Assembly (NCBI GenBank): GCA_002428495.1
Contig: DIWR01000011.1
Span: 88,437 to 152,436 of the forward strand
Length of the DNA: 64,000 bases
Reading direction: 5' to 3'
DNA from: Synergistaceae bacterium UBA6101
Lineage (GTDB): Bacteria; Synergistota; Synergistia; Synergistales; Synergistaceae
Part shown: positions 53,622 to 61,472 of the stretch, in pieces
Position numbering within the stretch: position 1 is the stretch's first letter
Layout of the letters: each line of letters opens with the position of its first letter
Position numbers and translations under genes: made by a program
Notes under the pieces: generated by a model
Databases searched by the model: none
What the model saw: the letters and a program-made list of their open reading frames with translations, nothing else
Told to the model about the DNA's origin: nothing

Positions 53622-54577
53622 TATCTTGCGCCCCCTCCACAGAGATAGAGCAGAGCCATGCGTATGGCAACGCCGGAACGAACCTGCTCCAGTATTACGC
53701 TCTGATGTCCGTCTGCAACTTCGGAGGATATTTCAACTCCCCTGTTGATCGGTCCCGGGTGCATTGCAAGTGCTCCCGGTCTTGCATACTTCATAAGGTC
53801 GGCGTCGGCGCCCCACCAGCGATGATATTCATCCACCGATGGGAAGAGTCCGTCCTGCTGACGCTCCTTCTGTATTCTCAGGAGGTACACCATATCAGCA
53901 TCCTGAACTGCCTTTCTCGGGTCTTTTTCATACCTGCAGCCAAGAGAGTCTATCTCCCTGGGCATCATCGTTGGCGGACCGGAAAGCACGACATCACAGC
54001 CAATCGTTTTGAATGCAATGATGTCGCTTCTTGCAACGCGGCTGTGGAGAACATCACCTACAAGGGCGATTTTTTTGCCTTCCAGATTACCCAGGTGTTT
54101 CCATGCAGTGTAGAGGTCAAGCAGAGCCTGTGTGGGATGCGCGTGTGTCCCGTCTCCCGCATTTAGCACTATTGCTCTTTTCAGCTTTGAAGCCAGATAC
54201 TGTGCAGATCCTACAGCTCCGTGCCGCATTACTACTATATCCGCTCCCATTGCTTCAAGGGTCCATGCTGTGTCCCTCATTGTCTCGCCCTTAGCGTGGC
54301 TGGAACCTGAGACAGACCAGTTGACCACGTCTGCAGAAAGCATCTTCTCTGCAAGCTCAAATGAGACCCTTGTCCTGGTAGAATTTTCAAAGAAGAGATT
54401 GACGGCCATCTTCCCGCGCAGGACCGGGACCTTTTTGATCGGCCTGTCCATGACGTTCTCCATGTGGCGGGCCTGGTCGAGCAGGAAGTAGAGTTCTTCC
54501 CTTGTAAAACAGTCTACATCTATCACATTTCTGTGACGCCAGACTATCTGTCCGATCTCACTGGGCATCGCGTTCAC
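53621..54577 (-). CDS. pyrB: Aspartate carbamoyltransferase catalytic chain
   Basis: PyrB condenses carbamoyl phosphate and aspartate. The 318-residue protein has the carbamoyl-phosphate loop STRTR (66-70) in FFENSTRTRVSFE, and HPTQALLDLYT. No pyrI regulatory gene is adjacent. The GTG start at 54577 has AGGTGG 6-7 nt upstream and lies 20 nt inside the end of pyrR; an ATG three codons later is too far from that site. Confidence 0.96.
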   Translation of the reverse strand: MNAMPSEIGQIVWRHRNVIDVDCFTREELYFLLDQARHMENVMDRPIKKVPVLRGKMAVNLFFENSTRTRVSFELAEKMLSADVVNWSVSGSSHAKGETMRDTAWTLEAMGADIVVMRHGAVGSAQYLASKLKRAIVLNAGDGTHAHPTQALLDLYTAWKHLGNLEGKKIALVGDVLHSRVARSDIIAFKTIGCDVVLSGPPTMMPREIDSLGCRYEKDPRKAVQDADMVYLLRIQKERQQDGLFPSVDEYHRWWGADADLMKYARPGALAMHPGPINRGVEISSEVADGHQSVILEQVRSGVAIRMALLYLCGGGAR

Positions 54578-55112
54578 AGATCACCACCTCATCCTTTCCG
54601 TCAAGCTCTGTGACTTTCACTTCGATAACTTCATTTTTTGATGTCGGCACGTTTTTACCGCACATATCCGCGTGTATCGGGAGTTCCCTGTGTCCTCTGT
54701 CGATTATTACGGCCAGCTTCACTGATGAGGGACGCCCGAGGTCTACAAGGGCCTCAAGGGCTGCACGCACGGTCCTTCCTGTGTAAAGAACGTCATCTAC
54801 AAGATAAATATTCTTGCCGGAGATGTCCTGGGGCATCCTTGTGCTGTGTACCATCGGCTGTTCGAAAAGCATGGTAAGGTCATCCCTGTACAAAGTGATA
54901 TCAAGCTCACCGCATGGAACCTTCGTGCCCTCCACCTCTTCGATGATCTTCTGCAGACGGCGCGCAAGGTAAACACCCCTTCTGTGAATGCCTACAAGGA
55001 TCATGTTTTCTGTACCCTTGTTCTGTTCGACCATCTCATGTGCGATCCTCTTGATAACTCTGTTCAGGTCATCAGAACTCATAAGTTTTGCCTTTTCTCT
55101 TAAAACTGTCAC
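54558..55112 (-). CDS. pyrR: PyrR: pyr operon RNA-binding attenuator / uracil phosphoribosyltransferase
   Basis: PyrR binds pyr leader mRNA in the presence of UMP and promotes termination. The 184-residue PRTase-fold protein has the PRPP motif VYLVDDVLYTGRT-like stretch (LVDDVLYTGRTVRAAL) and HRRGVYLARRL. The start is a GTG with AAGGAGG 8 nt upstream. It is the first gene of the operon and lies directly after a leader terminator, so it likely controls its own transcription. Confidence 0.95.
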   Translation of the reverse strand: MTVLREKAKLMSSDDLNRVIKRIAHEMVEQNKGTENMILVGIHRRGVYLARRLQKIIEEVEGTKVPCGELDITLYRDDLTMLFEQPMVHSTRMPQDISGKNIYLVDDVLYTGRTVRAALEALVDLGRPSSVKLAVIIDRGHRELPIHADMCGKNVPTSKNEVIEVKVTELDGKDEVVICERDAQ

Positions 55113-55129
55113 TATTACCCCTCCTTCTC

Positions 55130-55164
55130 AAAAAATAAAAAAGACCGCCTATCAGGGCGATCTT
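55130..55164 (-). terminator. Leader terminator of the pyr operon (PyrR attenuator)
   Basis: On the minus strand AAGATCGCC (55156-55164) pairs with GGCGGTCTT (55141-55149), including a G-U pair, and is followed by TTTTTATTTTT. It lies between the promoter and the pyrR RBS, the place of the attenuator in Bacillus-like pyr operons. An antiterminator and PyrR-binding loop should lie at 55165-55268; I could not assign the consensus PyrR loop with confidence. Confidence 0.85.
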
Positions 55165-55274
55165 AAAGAATACAGCTTGAAAACGGCACAATACGCCGGC
55201 GGGAGAGCTGAAGAGATATTACCGATATTATCTCCGTTCTCATTCGCTTCCCCTCCGTTTGCTGGACTTGGTGT

Positions 55275-55303
55275 ATTATACCTCTATTTTTATTTTTATG
55301 CAA
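55275..55303 (-). promoter_or_regulatory. pyr operon promoter
   Basis: TTGCAT (55298-55303) and TATAAT (55275-55280) are 17 bp apart on the minus strand. Transcription would start near 55268, giving a leader of about 155 nt before pyrR, enough for an attenuation switch. Confidence 0.8.
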
Positions 55304-55379
55304 TCGGTTGCAAAAATTATGTTGCAAAAATTGTTTTTTTGTTATCATAGCTGTTTGCGGTGTTTGTGCACAGTTTCAG

Positions 55380-55408
55380 CTGAAATAGTATCGTTACTGT
55401 TGTATGAT
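55380..55408 (+). promoter_or_regulatory. Possible plus-strand promoter
   Basis: CTGAAA (55380-55385) and TATGAT (55403-55408) are 17 bp apart on the plus strand. It points away from pyrR and toward the rnc terminator. It would drive the micro-ORF at 55430. The boxes are imperfect, so the call is tentative. Confidence 0.35.
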
Positions 55409-55429
55409 CAAGGAAAAAGGGAGACCCTT

Positions 55430-55513
55430 ATGGCGTCACAAGGATACTTGAAGGCAGTGAGGACGTTATGTCTGCAGATTACAATGGGTAAAAAAACATT
55501 CAGGCTGAAGTGA
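55430..55513 (+). CDS. Possible 27-residue plus-strand micro-ORF
   Basis: An ATG at 55430 with GGGAG 6 nt upstream opens 27 codons (MASQGYLKAVRTLCLQITMG and KKTFRLK, basic). Its TGA lies inside the rnc terminator palindrome. It is the only plus-strand candidate with both a promoter-like and an RBS-like element. It matches no family I know, and conservation is unknown; it may be fortuitous. Confidence 0.25.
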   Translation: MASQGYLKAVRTLCLQITMGKKTFRLK

Positions 55514-55524
55514 TCACTTCAGCC
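55490..55524 (-). terminator. Intrinsic terminator after rnc, perfect 22-bp palindrome
   Basis: The palindrome 55503-55524 has arms GGCTGAAGTGA/TCACTTCAGCC. On the minus strand TGAATG and then seven T follow. It closes the fatty-acid/rnc transcript. The symmetric stem could also act on plus-strand transcripts, but no T-run follows in that direction. Confidence 0.75.
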
Positions 55525-55538
55525 CCGATCCTCTTTCG

Positions 55539-56228
55539 TTATTTTCCTATCTTCTCGAGCGCTGTCCCGGCTGCCTCGAATTCGGCCTCTTTTATCGTGT
55601 TCCCCCAGGCTTCTGCCAGCAGATCATCCCCGATAGTTACTTCTACTTTGAATCTGAGCGAATGGTCGGGACCTGTGCGTTCTACTGTCCTGTAGTATGG
55701 GACCCCCATCCCCATAGCCTGAAGGGTCTCCTGCAGCATGGTCTTGGAGTCTTGCCTGTCAGGAGAAAGTTCGTCGCCGTGAAAGTCAAGGTAGGCTTTT
55801 GCCAGAGCAAGGGCAGCATTGTAACCGCCGTCAAGAAAAACTGCCCCGAAGAGGGATTCTGCTGCGTCGGCAGCAATTGCAGACGTTGGGCCCTTCTTGA
55901 TCAGGCTTTTTCCAAGCCTGATCGCATCACGAAGTCCTACAGCAAGGGCCCACTCGTACAGTTTTTTCTCACATACTATCTGAGATCGTATCCTGGTGAG
56001 CTGTCCTTCATCCAGATCTTTGTATTTGTTGTAAAGAAGGTCAGAGACAGTCAGTTCCAGAACAGCATCACCGAGATACTCGATCCTCTCGTTGTGGGAT
56101 GAAGACCCGGACTCATTAGCATAAGACGAATGGGTAAGGGCTTCCGTGAGAAGATCTTTATTCCTGAAACTATAGCCTATCTTTTTTTGGATCGCATCTG
56201 TCAGCTTCTCCCTGTCGGAGTTTTTCAT
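55539..56228 (-). CDS. rnc: Ribonuclease III
   Basis: RNase III cleaves double-stranded RNA in rRNA maturation. The 229-residue protein has the catalytic signature ERIEYLGDAV (48-57) and a C-terminal dsRNA-binding domain (KTMLQETLQAMGMGVPYY to the end). The ATG at 56228 lies just before the fabF stop end, 1 nt after it; a TTG start 18 codons earlier would overlap fabF. Neither has a strong RBS, so coupling to fabF is likely. fab-rnc adjacency is common. Confidence 0.94.
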   Translation of the reverse strand: MKNSDREKLTDAIQKKIGYSFRNKDLLTEALTHSSYANESGSSSHNERIEYLGDAVLELTVSDLLYNKYKDLDEGQLTRIRSQIVCEKKLYEWALAVGLRDAIRLGKSLIKKGPTSAIAADAAESLFGAVFLDGGYNAALALAKAYLDFHGDELSPDRQDSKTMLQETLQAMGMGVPYYRTVERTGPDHSLRFKVEVTIGDDLLAEAWGNTIKEAEFEAAGTALEKIGK

Positions 56229-56229
56229 A

Positions 56230-57468
56230 TCAGTCTTTGAAGCGTTCGATCGCAAGAACTCCGTTGTGGCCTCCAAAGCCAAAATTGTTTACCAGGACTT
56301 TGTTTACCTCAGCCCTGACAGCTTTGTTTGGAACTGTATTGAGATCACATTCCGGATCCGGATCAAACTGGTTGATTGTCGGATGGACTATGCCCTCCTC
56401 TATCGCCAAAAGCGCAGCTATCGTTTCAACAGCTCCTGCTGCACCAAGAAGATGACCGACCATGGATTTTGTTGACTGGACCATAACTGTACAGCCATGA
56501 TCACCAAGGAGCCTCTTTATTGCAGCGGTCTCCATCTTGTCGTTCAAAGGAGTCGAAGTCCCGTGGGCATTTATAAGGTCCACATCTTCAGGGGTCCATC
56601 CTGCGTTCTTCATTGCCATGGCCATGGAGCGGTAAGCACCGTCGCCAGTCGGATCAGGCGCTGTTATGTGGTATGCGTCACATGTATTGCCGTAGCCTGT
56701 TATCTCTGCATAGATGTGAGCACCGCGTTTTTTTGCGTGTTCGAGCTCCTCAAGGATAAGTATCCCAGAACCTTCGCCCATTACGAACCCGTCGCGGCCT
56801 GAGTCGAAGGGACGTGAGGCATGTTCGGGGTCATCATTCCTCGTAGAGAGGGCTTTAAGGGATGTAAAACCTGCAGTGGCTATCGATGTGATAGAAGCCT
56901 CTGCTCCTCCGGAGATCATTATGTCTGCATCTCCGCGCTGTATGCAGTAATAAGCTTCACCTATATTGTTTATGGAAGAAGCGCAGGCAGTTACTACTGC
57001 CATATTGGGGCCTTTTGCTCCATACCTTATTGCGGCGTAGGCGGCAGGCATATTTGCTATCATCATCGGCACCATGAAAGGGCTCACCCTGCTTGGTCCT
57101 TTTTCAAAAAGGACGGTAAAGTTGTCATCTATGGTTCCGATCCCTCCGACACCGCTTCCTATATAGACACCGAACTTTTCCTTATCCAAAGATCCAAAAT
57201 CAAGGCCGGCGTCTTTTACAGCCAGGTCAGTCGCAGCTGTAGAGAGGTGCAGTATTCTGTCTGTACGCCGTGCCTCTTTTTTGTCAAGCCAATGTTCAGG
57301 ATCAAAATCCTTTACCTCAGCGCCTATTTTTACGCTGTGGTTAGAAGTATCAAAAAGGGTTATAAGGCCAACACCGCTTTTGCCTTTTTCAAGAGCCTTC
57401 CAGTACTCCTCTTTGCCGATTCCTATTGGCGTTACTGCGCCCGCTCCTGTGATCACTACTCTTCTCAT
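56230..57468 (-). CDS. fabF: 3-oxoacyl-ACP synthase II
   Basis: FabF elongates acyl-ACP with malonyl-ACP. The 412-residue condensing enzyme has the Cys-His-His triad C162 (VVTACASS), H302 (NAHGTSTPLND) and H339 (SMVGHLLGAAG). The text after the catalytic Cys reads ASSINNIG instead of the commoner ATGTHAIG, but the triad is intact. It follows acpP after 72 nt that hold a 9-bp hairpin. Confidence 0.96.
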   Translation of the reverse strand: MRRVVITGAGAVTPIGIGKEEYWKALEKGKSGVGLITLFDTSNHSVKIGAEVKDFDPEHWLDKKEARRTDRILHLSTAATDLAVKDAGLDFGSLDKEKFGVYIGSGVGGIGTIDDNFTVLFEKGPSRVSPFMVPMMIANMPAAYAAIRYGAKGPNMAVVTACASSINNIGEAYYCIQRGDADIMISGGAEASITSIATAGFTSLKALSTRNDDPEHASRPFDSGRDGFVMGEGSGILILEELEHAKKRGAHIYAEITGYGNTCDAYHITAPDPTGDGAYRSMAMAMKNAGWTPEDVDLINAHGTSTPLNDKMETAAIKRLLGDHGCTVMVQSTKSMVGHLLGAAGAVETIAALLAIEEGIVHPTINQFDPDPECDLNTVPNKAVRAEVNKVLVNNFGFGGHNGVLAIERFKD

Positions 57469-57487
57469 AGACTTTCCTCCGTGAAGA

Positions 57488-57522
57488 TTAGGAGGGACCG
57501 GGTATAATGCAGCCCCTCCTAA
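57488..57522 (-). promoter_or_regulatory. Hairpin between acpP and fabF
   Basis: TTAGGAGGG (minus strand, 57514-57522) pairs perfectly with CCCTCCTAA (57488-57496) across a 17-nt loop. No T-run follows, so it is not a good terminator. Such a stem could stabilise the 3' end of abundant acpP mRNA or be a processing site. The stem contains a GGAGG that could also be masked. Confidence 0.5.
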
Positions 57523-57540
57523 AAAGATTCATTTCGTGAT

Positions 57541-57792
57541 TTAGCCTTCTACTCCCAGTTTAGCCTTTACGTAACTCATTGCCTCGCCAACTGTGGTGAG
57601 TTTCTCTGCATCTTCATCAGGGATCTCGATATCAAATTCCTCTTCGATTCCCATGATAAGCTCAACGATGTCAAGGGAGTCAGCGCCAAGATCTTCAACA
57701 AATGATGCTTCGGGCTTGATCTGCTCCTCTTCCGCGTTAAGGCGGTCCATTACGATCTCCTTAAGTTTTGCCTGTATTTCTTCCAATTTCAT
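57541..57792 (-). CDS. acpP: Acyl carrier protein
   Basis: This is the 83-residue acidic carrier of acyl chains. The 4'-phosphopantetheine attachment serine is S39 in EDLGADSLDIVELIM. The ATG at 57792 has AAGGAGGT 7 nt upstream; a GTG three codons earlier lies too near that site. The gene sits between fabG and fabF, the usual order. Confidence 0.97.
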   Translation of the reverse strand: MKLEEIQAKLKEIVMDRLNAEEEQIKPEASFVEDLGADSLDIVELIMGIEEEFDIEIPDEDAEKLTTVGEAMSYVKAKLGVEG

Positions 57793-57859
57793 ACAGTTCA
57801 CCTCCTTCCAATTTTACTCTTCTTATCCGGATATGCTTTTGTTTTTACAAATTTTTGTT

Positions 57860-58600
57860 CTACATAGTCATGCCGCCATCAACAGCTATCACCTGACCCT
57901 GTATGTATTCTGAATCGTCGGAAGCCAGGAATGCAACGGCTTTCGCAACGTCTGAAGGAGTTCCGGTCCTTCCTGACGGGATATTCTTCAGCATCGCTTC
58001 CTTGACCTCTGTCGGAAGCTCCGTGGTCATATCTGTTTCTATATAACCGGGAGCGACTGCATTGGCAGTGATGCCTCTTGAACCTACTTCCCTTGCGAGA
58101 CTCTTTATGAAACCAGTCACCCCTGCTTTAGCAGCGGCATAGTTGCACTGCCCGGGATTTCCTATAAGACCTGTGATCGAGCTTATGGCGATTATCCTTC
58201 CCCATCTTGCCTTCAGCATAGGTCTCAGAGCCTCTTTGGCACAATAGAAGAGCGAAGAAAGGTCTGCCGAGATGACATCGTTCCACTCATCTTCCTTCAT
58301 CCTCATGAGAAGATTATCCCTTGTGATCCCTGCATTGCATACGAGGATCTCTACAGGTCCGAGCTTTGACGCAACAAATGCGAACATCCCTTTCACTTCA
58401 GCGGCGGATGATACGTCTGCCTTGACAGTGAGGGCCTTACGGCCCATTGCTTCTATCTCGGCAGCGGCTTCTTCAGCCGCTTTTTCGGACCTGCTGAAGT
58501 TAAGGGCTACGAAACATCCCCTGCGGGCCAGTTCAAGTGCTATCTCTCTCCCTATGCCTCTGCCAGCACCTGTAACCAGAGCTATCCTTTCCTTCTGCAT
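57860..58600 (-). CDS. fabG: 3-oxoacyl-ACP reductase
   Basis: FabG is the NADPH-dependent ketoreductase of fatty-acid elongation. The 246-residue SDR protein has TGAGRGIG (10-17), the catalytic ISSITG serine and YAAAK. It ends VIAVDGGMTM. The ATG at 58600 has GAGGGGG 6 nt upstream and overlaps the fabD stop by 1 nt. Confidence 0.96.
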   Translation of the reverse strand: MQKERIALVTGAGRGIGREIALELARRGCFVALNFSRSEKAAEEAAAEIEAMGRKALTVKADVSSAAEVKGMFAFVASKLGPVEILVCNAGITRDNLLMRMKEDEWNDVISADLSSLFYCAKEALRPMLKARWGRIIAISSITGLIGNPGQCNYAAAKAGVTGFIKSLAREVGSRGITANAVAPGYIETDMTTELPTEVKEAMLKNIPSGRTGTPSDVAKAVAFLASDDSEYIQGQVIAVDGGMTM

Positions 58601-59547
58601 CAAATTCCCCCTCTCAAAAACTCAAGGGCTGCTTCCAGCTCTTCCGGTCCTGAGACCGGATATGGTCTCTTGCTCTTTGATATCTTTCTGATCAGTCCGG
58701 AAAGGACACTTCCGGGACCAAGCTCTATATACCCTTCCGTGCCCTTGTTCTCCATTTCAAGCACGCTCTGCATCCAGAGCACAGGTGAAAATGTCTGCAT
58801 GTAAAGAGCTTCTTTTAGAGTTCCGACATCCTGCACCGCTTTTGCTGCTGCATTAGTAACTATGGGACAGCTGGGCTCGTTCCAGCCGATGTTCTCAAAT
58901 TCATCCCTCAGCTTAACACCTACCGGGCGCATGAGTTCACAGTGAAAAGGGGCGCTTACCCTCAGCGGAAGCACTTTCGCCCTTCCAGTCGCTTCTATTG
59001 CCGCGGAAGCCCTGTCAACTGCTCCCTTATGCCCTGATATGACTATCTGTTCCTGCGAATTAATGTTGGCCGCTTCACAAACCTCGCCATGAGCCTCTTC
59101 TTTACAGAATTCGACTACTTCCTCCATGTTCATTCCTACTATCGCAGACATGGCGCCTACTCCGACAGGAACTGCCTCCTGCATCAGAGTGCCTCTCAGA
59201 TGAACGAGCCTGACACCGTCAGCAAGGCTTAACGCACCGGCAGCAACAAGTGAAGTGTATTCTCCCAGGCTGTGACCTGCAGTCAGAAATGGTTCAAGCT
59301 TTTTTCCGTAAGCGCTTTCAAGGCCTCTTAAAGCAGCTATGCTCACAGTAAGGATCGCCGGCTGTGTTATGGCCGTCTTCATAAGATCTTCCTTTGTTCC
59401 GTTGAAGATAAGATCACTTAACTTAAATCCAAGAGCATCATCTGCCTCTTCAAAGACACTTTTTGAGGCTTCAAACTTATCATAAAGGTCCTTGCCCATT
59501 CCTGGCCTTTGAGCACCCTGTCCGGGGAAAATAAGAGAATAATTCAT
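58600..59547 (-). CDS. fabD: Malonyl-CoA:ACP transacylase
   Basis: FabD loads malonate on ACP. The 315-residue alpha/beta hydrolase-like protein has the catalytic serine S93 in GHSLGEY and the histidine in APFHCELM. It starts MNYSLIFPGQGAQRPGM. It overlaps the fabK stop (TGATG). Confidence 0.96.
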   Translation of the reverse strand: MNYSLIFPGQGAQRPGMGKDLYDKFEASKSVFEEADDALGFKLSDLIFNGTKEDLMKTAITQPAILTVSIAALRGLESAYGKKLEPFLTAGHSLGEYTSLVAAGALSLADGVRLVHLRGTLMQEAVPVGVGAMSAIVGMNMEEVVEFCKEEAHGEVCEAANINSQEQIVISGHKGAVDRASAAIEATGRAKVLPLRVSAPFHCELMRPVGVKLRDEFENIGWNEPSCPIVTNAAAKAVQDVGTLKEALYMQTFSPVLWMQSVLEMENKGTEGYIELGPGSVLSGLIRKISKSKRPYPVSGPEELEAALEFLRGGI

Positions 59548-60494
59548 CAGTCGGCAAACCTCTTCAGTCTTTCTATCTCTGCAACAGCGCCATTTACAAT
59601 GTCTATGATCATCGCTGACGCGGGCTCAATTATTTTTACCAGTCCGGCAGACTGTCCTGCCATAAGCGAACCCCACGTTGTGTCTCCGTCAACTACGGCC
59701 AGCCGCAGTTTGCCTGTCCCTAATTTTTCAAGTTCTTCTGTTGTTGCGCCTCTTTTTTCAAGATCTTCAAACTCCTTTGAGAGCTTATTCTTCAGCACTC
59801 TCACAGGGTGTCCGGTAGACCTTCCAGTGACAACAGTGGCCCTGTCGTTTGCCTCGATTATTTTTTCTTTATAGTTGAAATGTACGTTGGATTCCACGGC
59901 ACATACAAAGCGTGTACCCACCTGGACCCCTTCAGCTCCCAATGCAAAAGCGGCAGCCATGCCCCTTCCGTCTGCCACTCCGCCTGCAGCTATTACAGGT
60001 ATTGAGACGACATCTGCGACCTGTGGCACCAGATTCATGGTAGTTATCTCGCCTATGTGTCCCCCTGCTTCGCTGCCCTCCGCGACGACAGCGTCAGCAC
60101 CCTGCTTTGAGACTCTCTCGGCATGTGCTGTTGAAGCTATGACCGGAATGACTGTCGTTCCCAGCGGTTTGAGCCTTTCAAGAACTTTGCCCGGCATTCC
60201 AGCCCCGGTCGTCACTACCGGAACTCTGTACTGGGCGGCTATTTCCAGTGCGTCATCGGCTGTCGGGGAAAGGAGCATTATATTCATTCCAAACGGTTTA
60301 TCGGTCAATTTTCTGATTTTTACTATCTGCTCTTCCAGAAGTTCGGTGGGCATGCTTGCAGCTGCTATTACACCCAGCCCACCTGCGTTGCTCACTGCGG
60401 CTGCAAGATCAGCATCGGCCACCCAGGCCATACCTCCCTGAATCACAGGATATTTGATTTTCAATAGTTTAGTGACCCGGTTGTTTTCAAACAT
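59547..60494 (-). CDS. fabK: Enoyl-ACP reductase II (FabK, FMN-dependent)
   Basis: FabK reduces enoyl-ACP with NADH/FMN and replaces FabI, giving triclosan tolerance in known cases. The 315-residue TIM barrel starts with VTKLLKIKYPVIQGGMAWV and has VVAEGSEAGGHIGE plus PVIAAGGVADGRGMAAAFAL. The ATG at 60494 has AGGGAG 8 nt upstream; the earlier GTG overlaps that site. A nitronate monooxygenase is the nearest alternative, but the fab context decides. Confidence 0.94.
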   Translation of the reverse strand: MFENNRVTKLLKIKYPVIQGGMAWVADADLAAAVSNAGGLGVIAAASMPTELLEEQIVKIRKLTDKPFGMNIMLLSPTADDALEIAAQYRVPVVTTGAGMPGKVLERLKPLGTTVIPVIASTAHAERVSKQGADAVVAEGSEAGGHIGEITTMNLVPQVADVVSIPVIAAGGVADGRGMAAAFALGAEGVQVGTRFVCAVESNVHFNYKEKIIEANDRATVVTGRSTGHPVRVLKNKLSKEFEDLEKRGATTEELEKLGTGKLRLAVVDGDTTWGSLMAGQSAGLVKIIEPASAMIIDIVNGAVAEIERLKRFAD

Positions 60495-60506
60495 GTCTTT
60501 CACTCC

Positions 60507-61472
60507 CTAAGCCTCGTAAAGGAGGACTCCCAGAGTCATTCCTGCTCCGAAGGCCACAAAGCAGACCTTGTCTCCGCTTTTTATCTTACCGGCCTCCATC
60601 GCCTCGTGGAGTGTTATCATTAGCGACGCCGAAGATGTATTGCCATACTCGGGAAGGTTGATCAGTGTTTTTTCCTGCGAAACATGCAGTCTTTTGAAGA
60701 CCCCGTCTATTATTCTCATATTTGCCTGATGGAATATCCAGAAATCTATATCTTCCAGAGTCACTCCTGATTCCTCGCAGAACCCCTTTATGAATTTCGG
60801 CAGTACTGTATTTACAAACTTGAAGACCTCATTGCCCTTCATCTTTAGGATCGGCATGATGTGATTCTCATCGCTCTCAAGTCTTATCATTTCGTGGCCT
60901 GTGCCATCTGCAAATAGACGGGTCGAAGTGAATCCTCCCCCTGAATCGGAGACTCCCATTACGCAGGCCCCTGCACCATCAGCAAAGAGGATGCATGTCC
61001 CCCTGTCAGTCCAGTCGATAATGTCCCTGAAAACTTCAGCTCCTATTACAAGGACCTTGTCCCAGATCCCGCTGGATATTCCGGAGGCTGCAACTGTGAG
61101 TGCAGTCAAACTTCCTGTGCATCCTGCCTGGATATCTATCGCTCCTGCATTGACAGCGCCAAGCCTTCCCTGGACTTTGCATGAGACGCTCGGAAAGACC
61201 GTGTCCGGAGAATTGGTCCCCACCAGTATCATATCGATCTGATCAGCAGCCAGCCCTGAATTTTCGAGGGCCAGAAGCGCTGCCCTGTAAGCAAGATCGC
61301 TGCACTTCTCACCATCGAGGGCAAGGTGTCTTTGGCGTATACCGGTCCTCTCAACGATCCATTGGTCGTTGGTATCTACGATTTTTTCAAAATCCTTATT
61401 TGTCATTATCTTTTCCGGGATATATTTACTGGTTCCCAGAATTTTTGCTGACCTGCCAATGTATTTGATCAT
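60507..61472 (-). CDS. fabH: 3-oxoacyl-ACP synthase III
   Basis: FabH starts fatty-acid synthesis by condensing acetyl- or branched acyl-CoA with malonyl-ACP. The 321-residue thiolase-fold protein has C118 in QAGCTGS, H248 in FHQANMR and N278 in EYGNTSS. Its ATG overlaps the plsX stop (ATGA). Confidence 0.97.
   Translation of the reverse strand: MIKYIGRSAKILGTSKYIPEKIMTNKDFEKIVDTNDQWIVERTGIRQRHLALDGEKCSDLAYRAALLALENSGLAADQIDMILVGTNSPDTVFPSVSCKVQGRLGAVNAGAIDIQAGCTGSLTALTVAASGISSGIWDKVLVIGAEVFRDIIDWTDRGTCILFADGAGACVMGVSDSGGGFTSTRLFADGTGHEMIRLESDENHIMPILKMKGNEVFKFVNTVLPKFIKGFCEESGVTLEDIDFWIFHQANMRIIDGVFKRLHVSQEKTLINLPEYGNTSSASLMITLHEAMEAGKIKSGDKVCFVAFGAGMTLGVLLYEA

Noticed and set aside
56320..57468. 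FabF active-site degeneration because of the CASSINNIG sequence
   Set aside because: Catalytic Cys162, His302 and His339 are all present, so the enzyme is expected to be active.
57469..57540. Strong internal promoter in front of fabF
   Set aside because: A TATAAT string in the hairpin loop is on the plus strand; no matching minus-strand -35/-10 pair exists.
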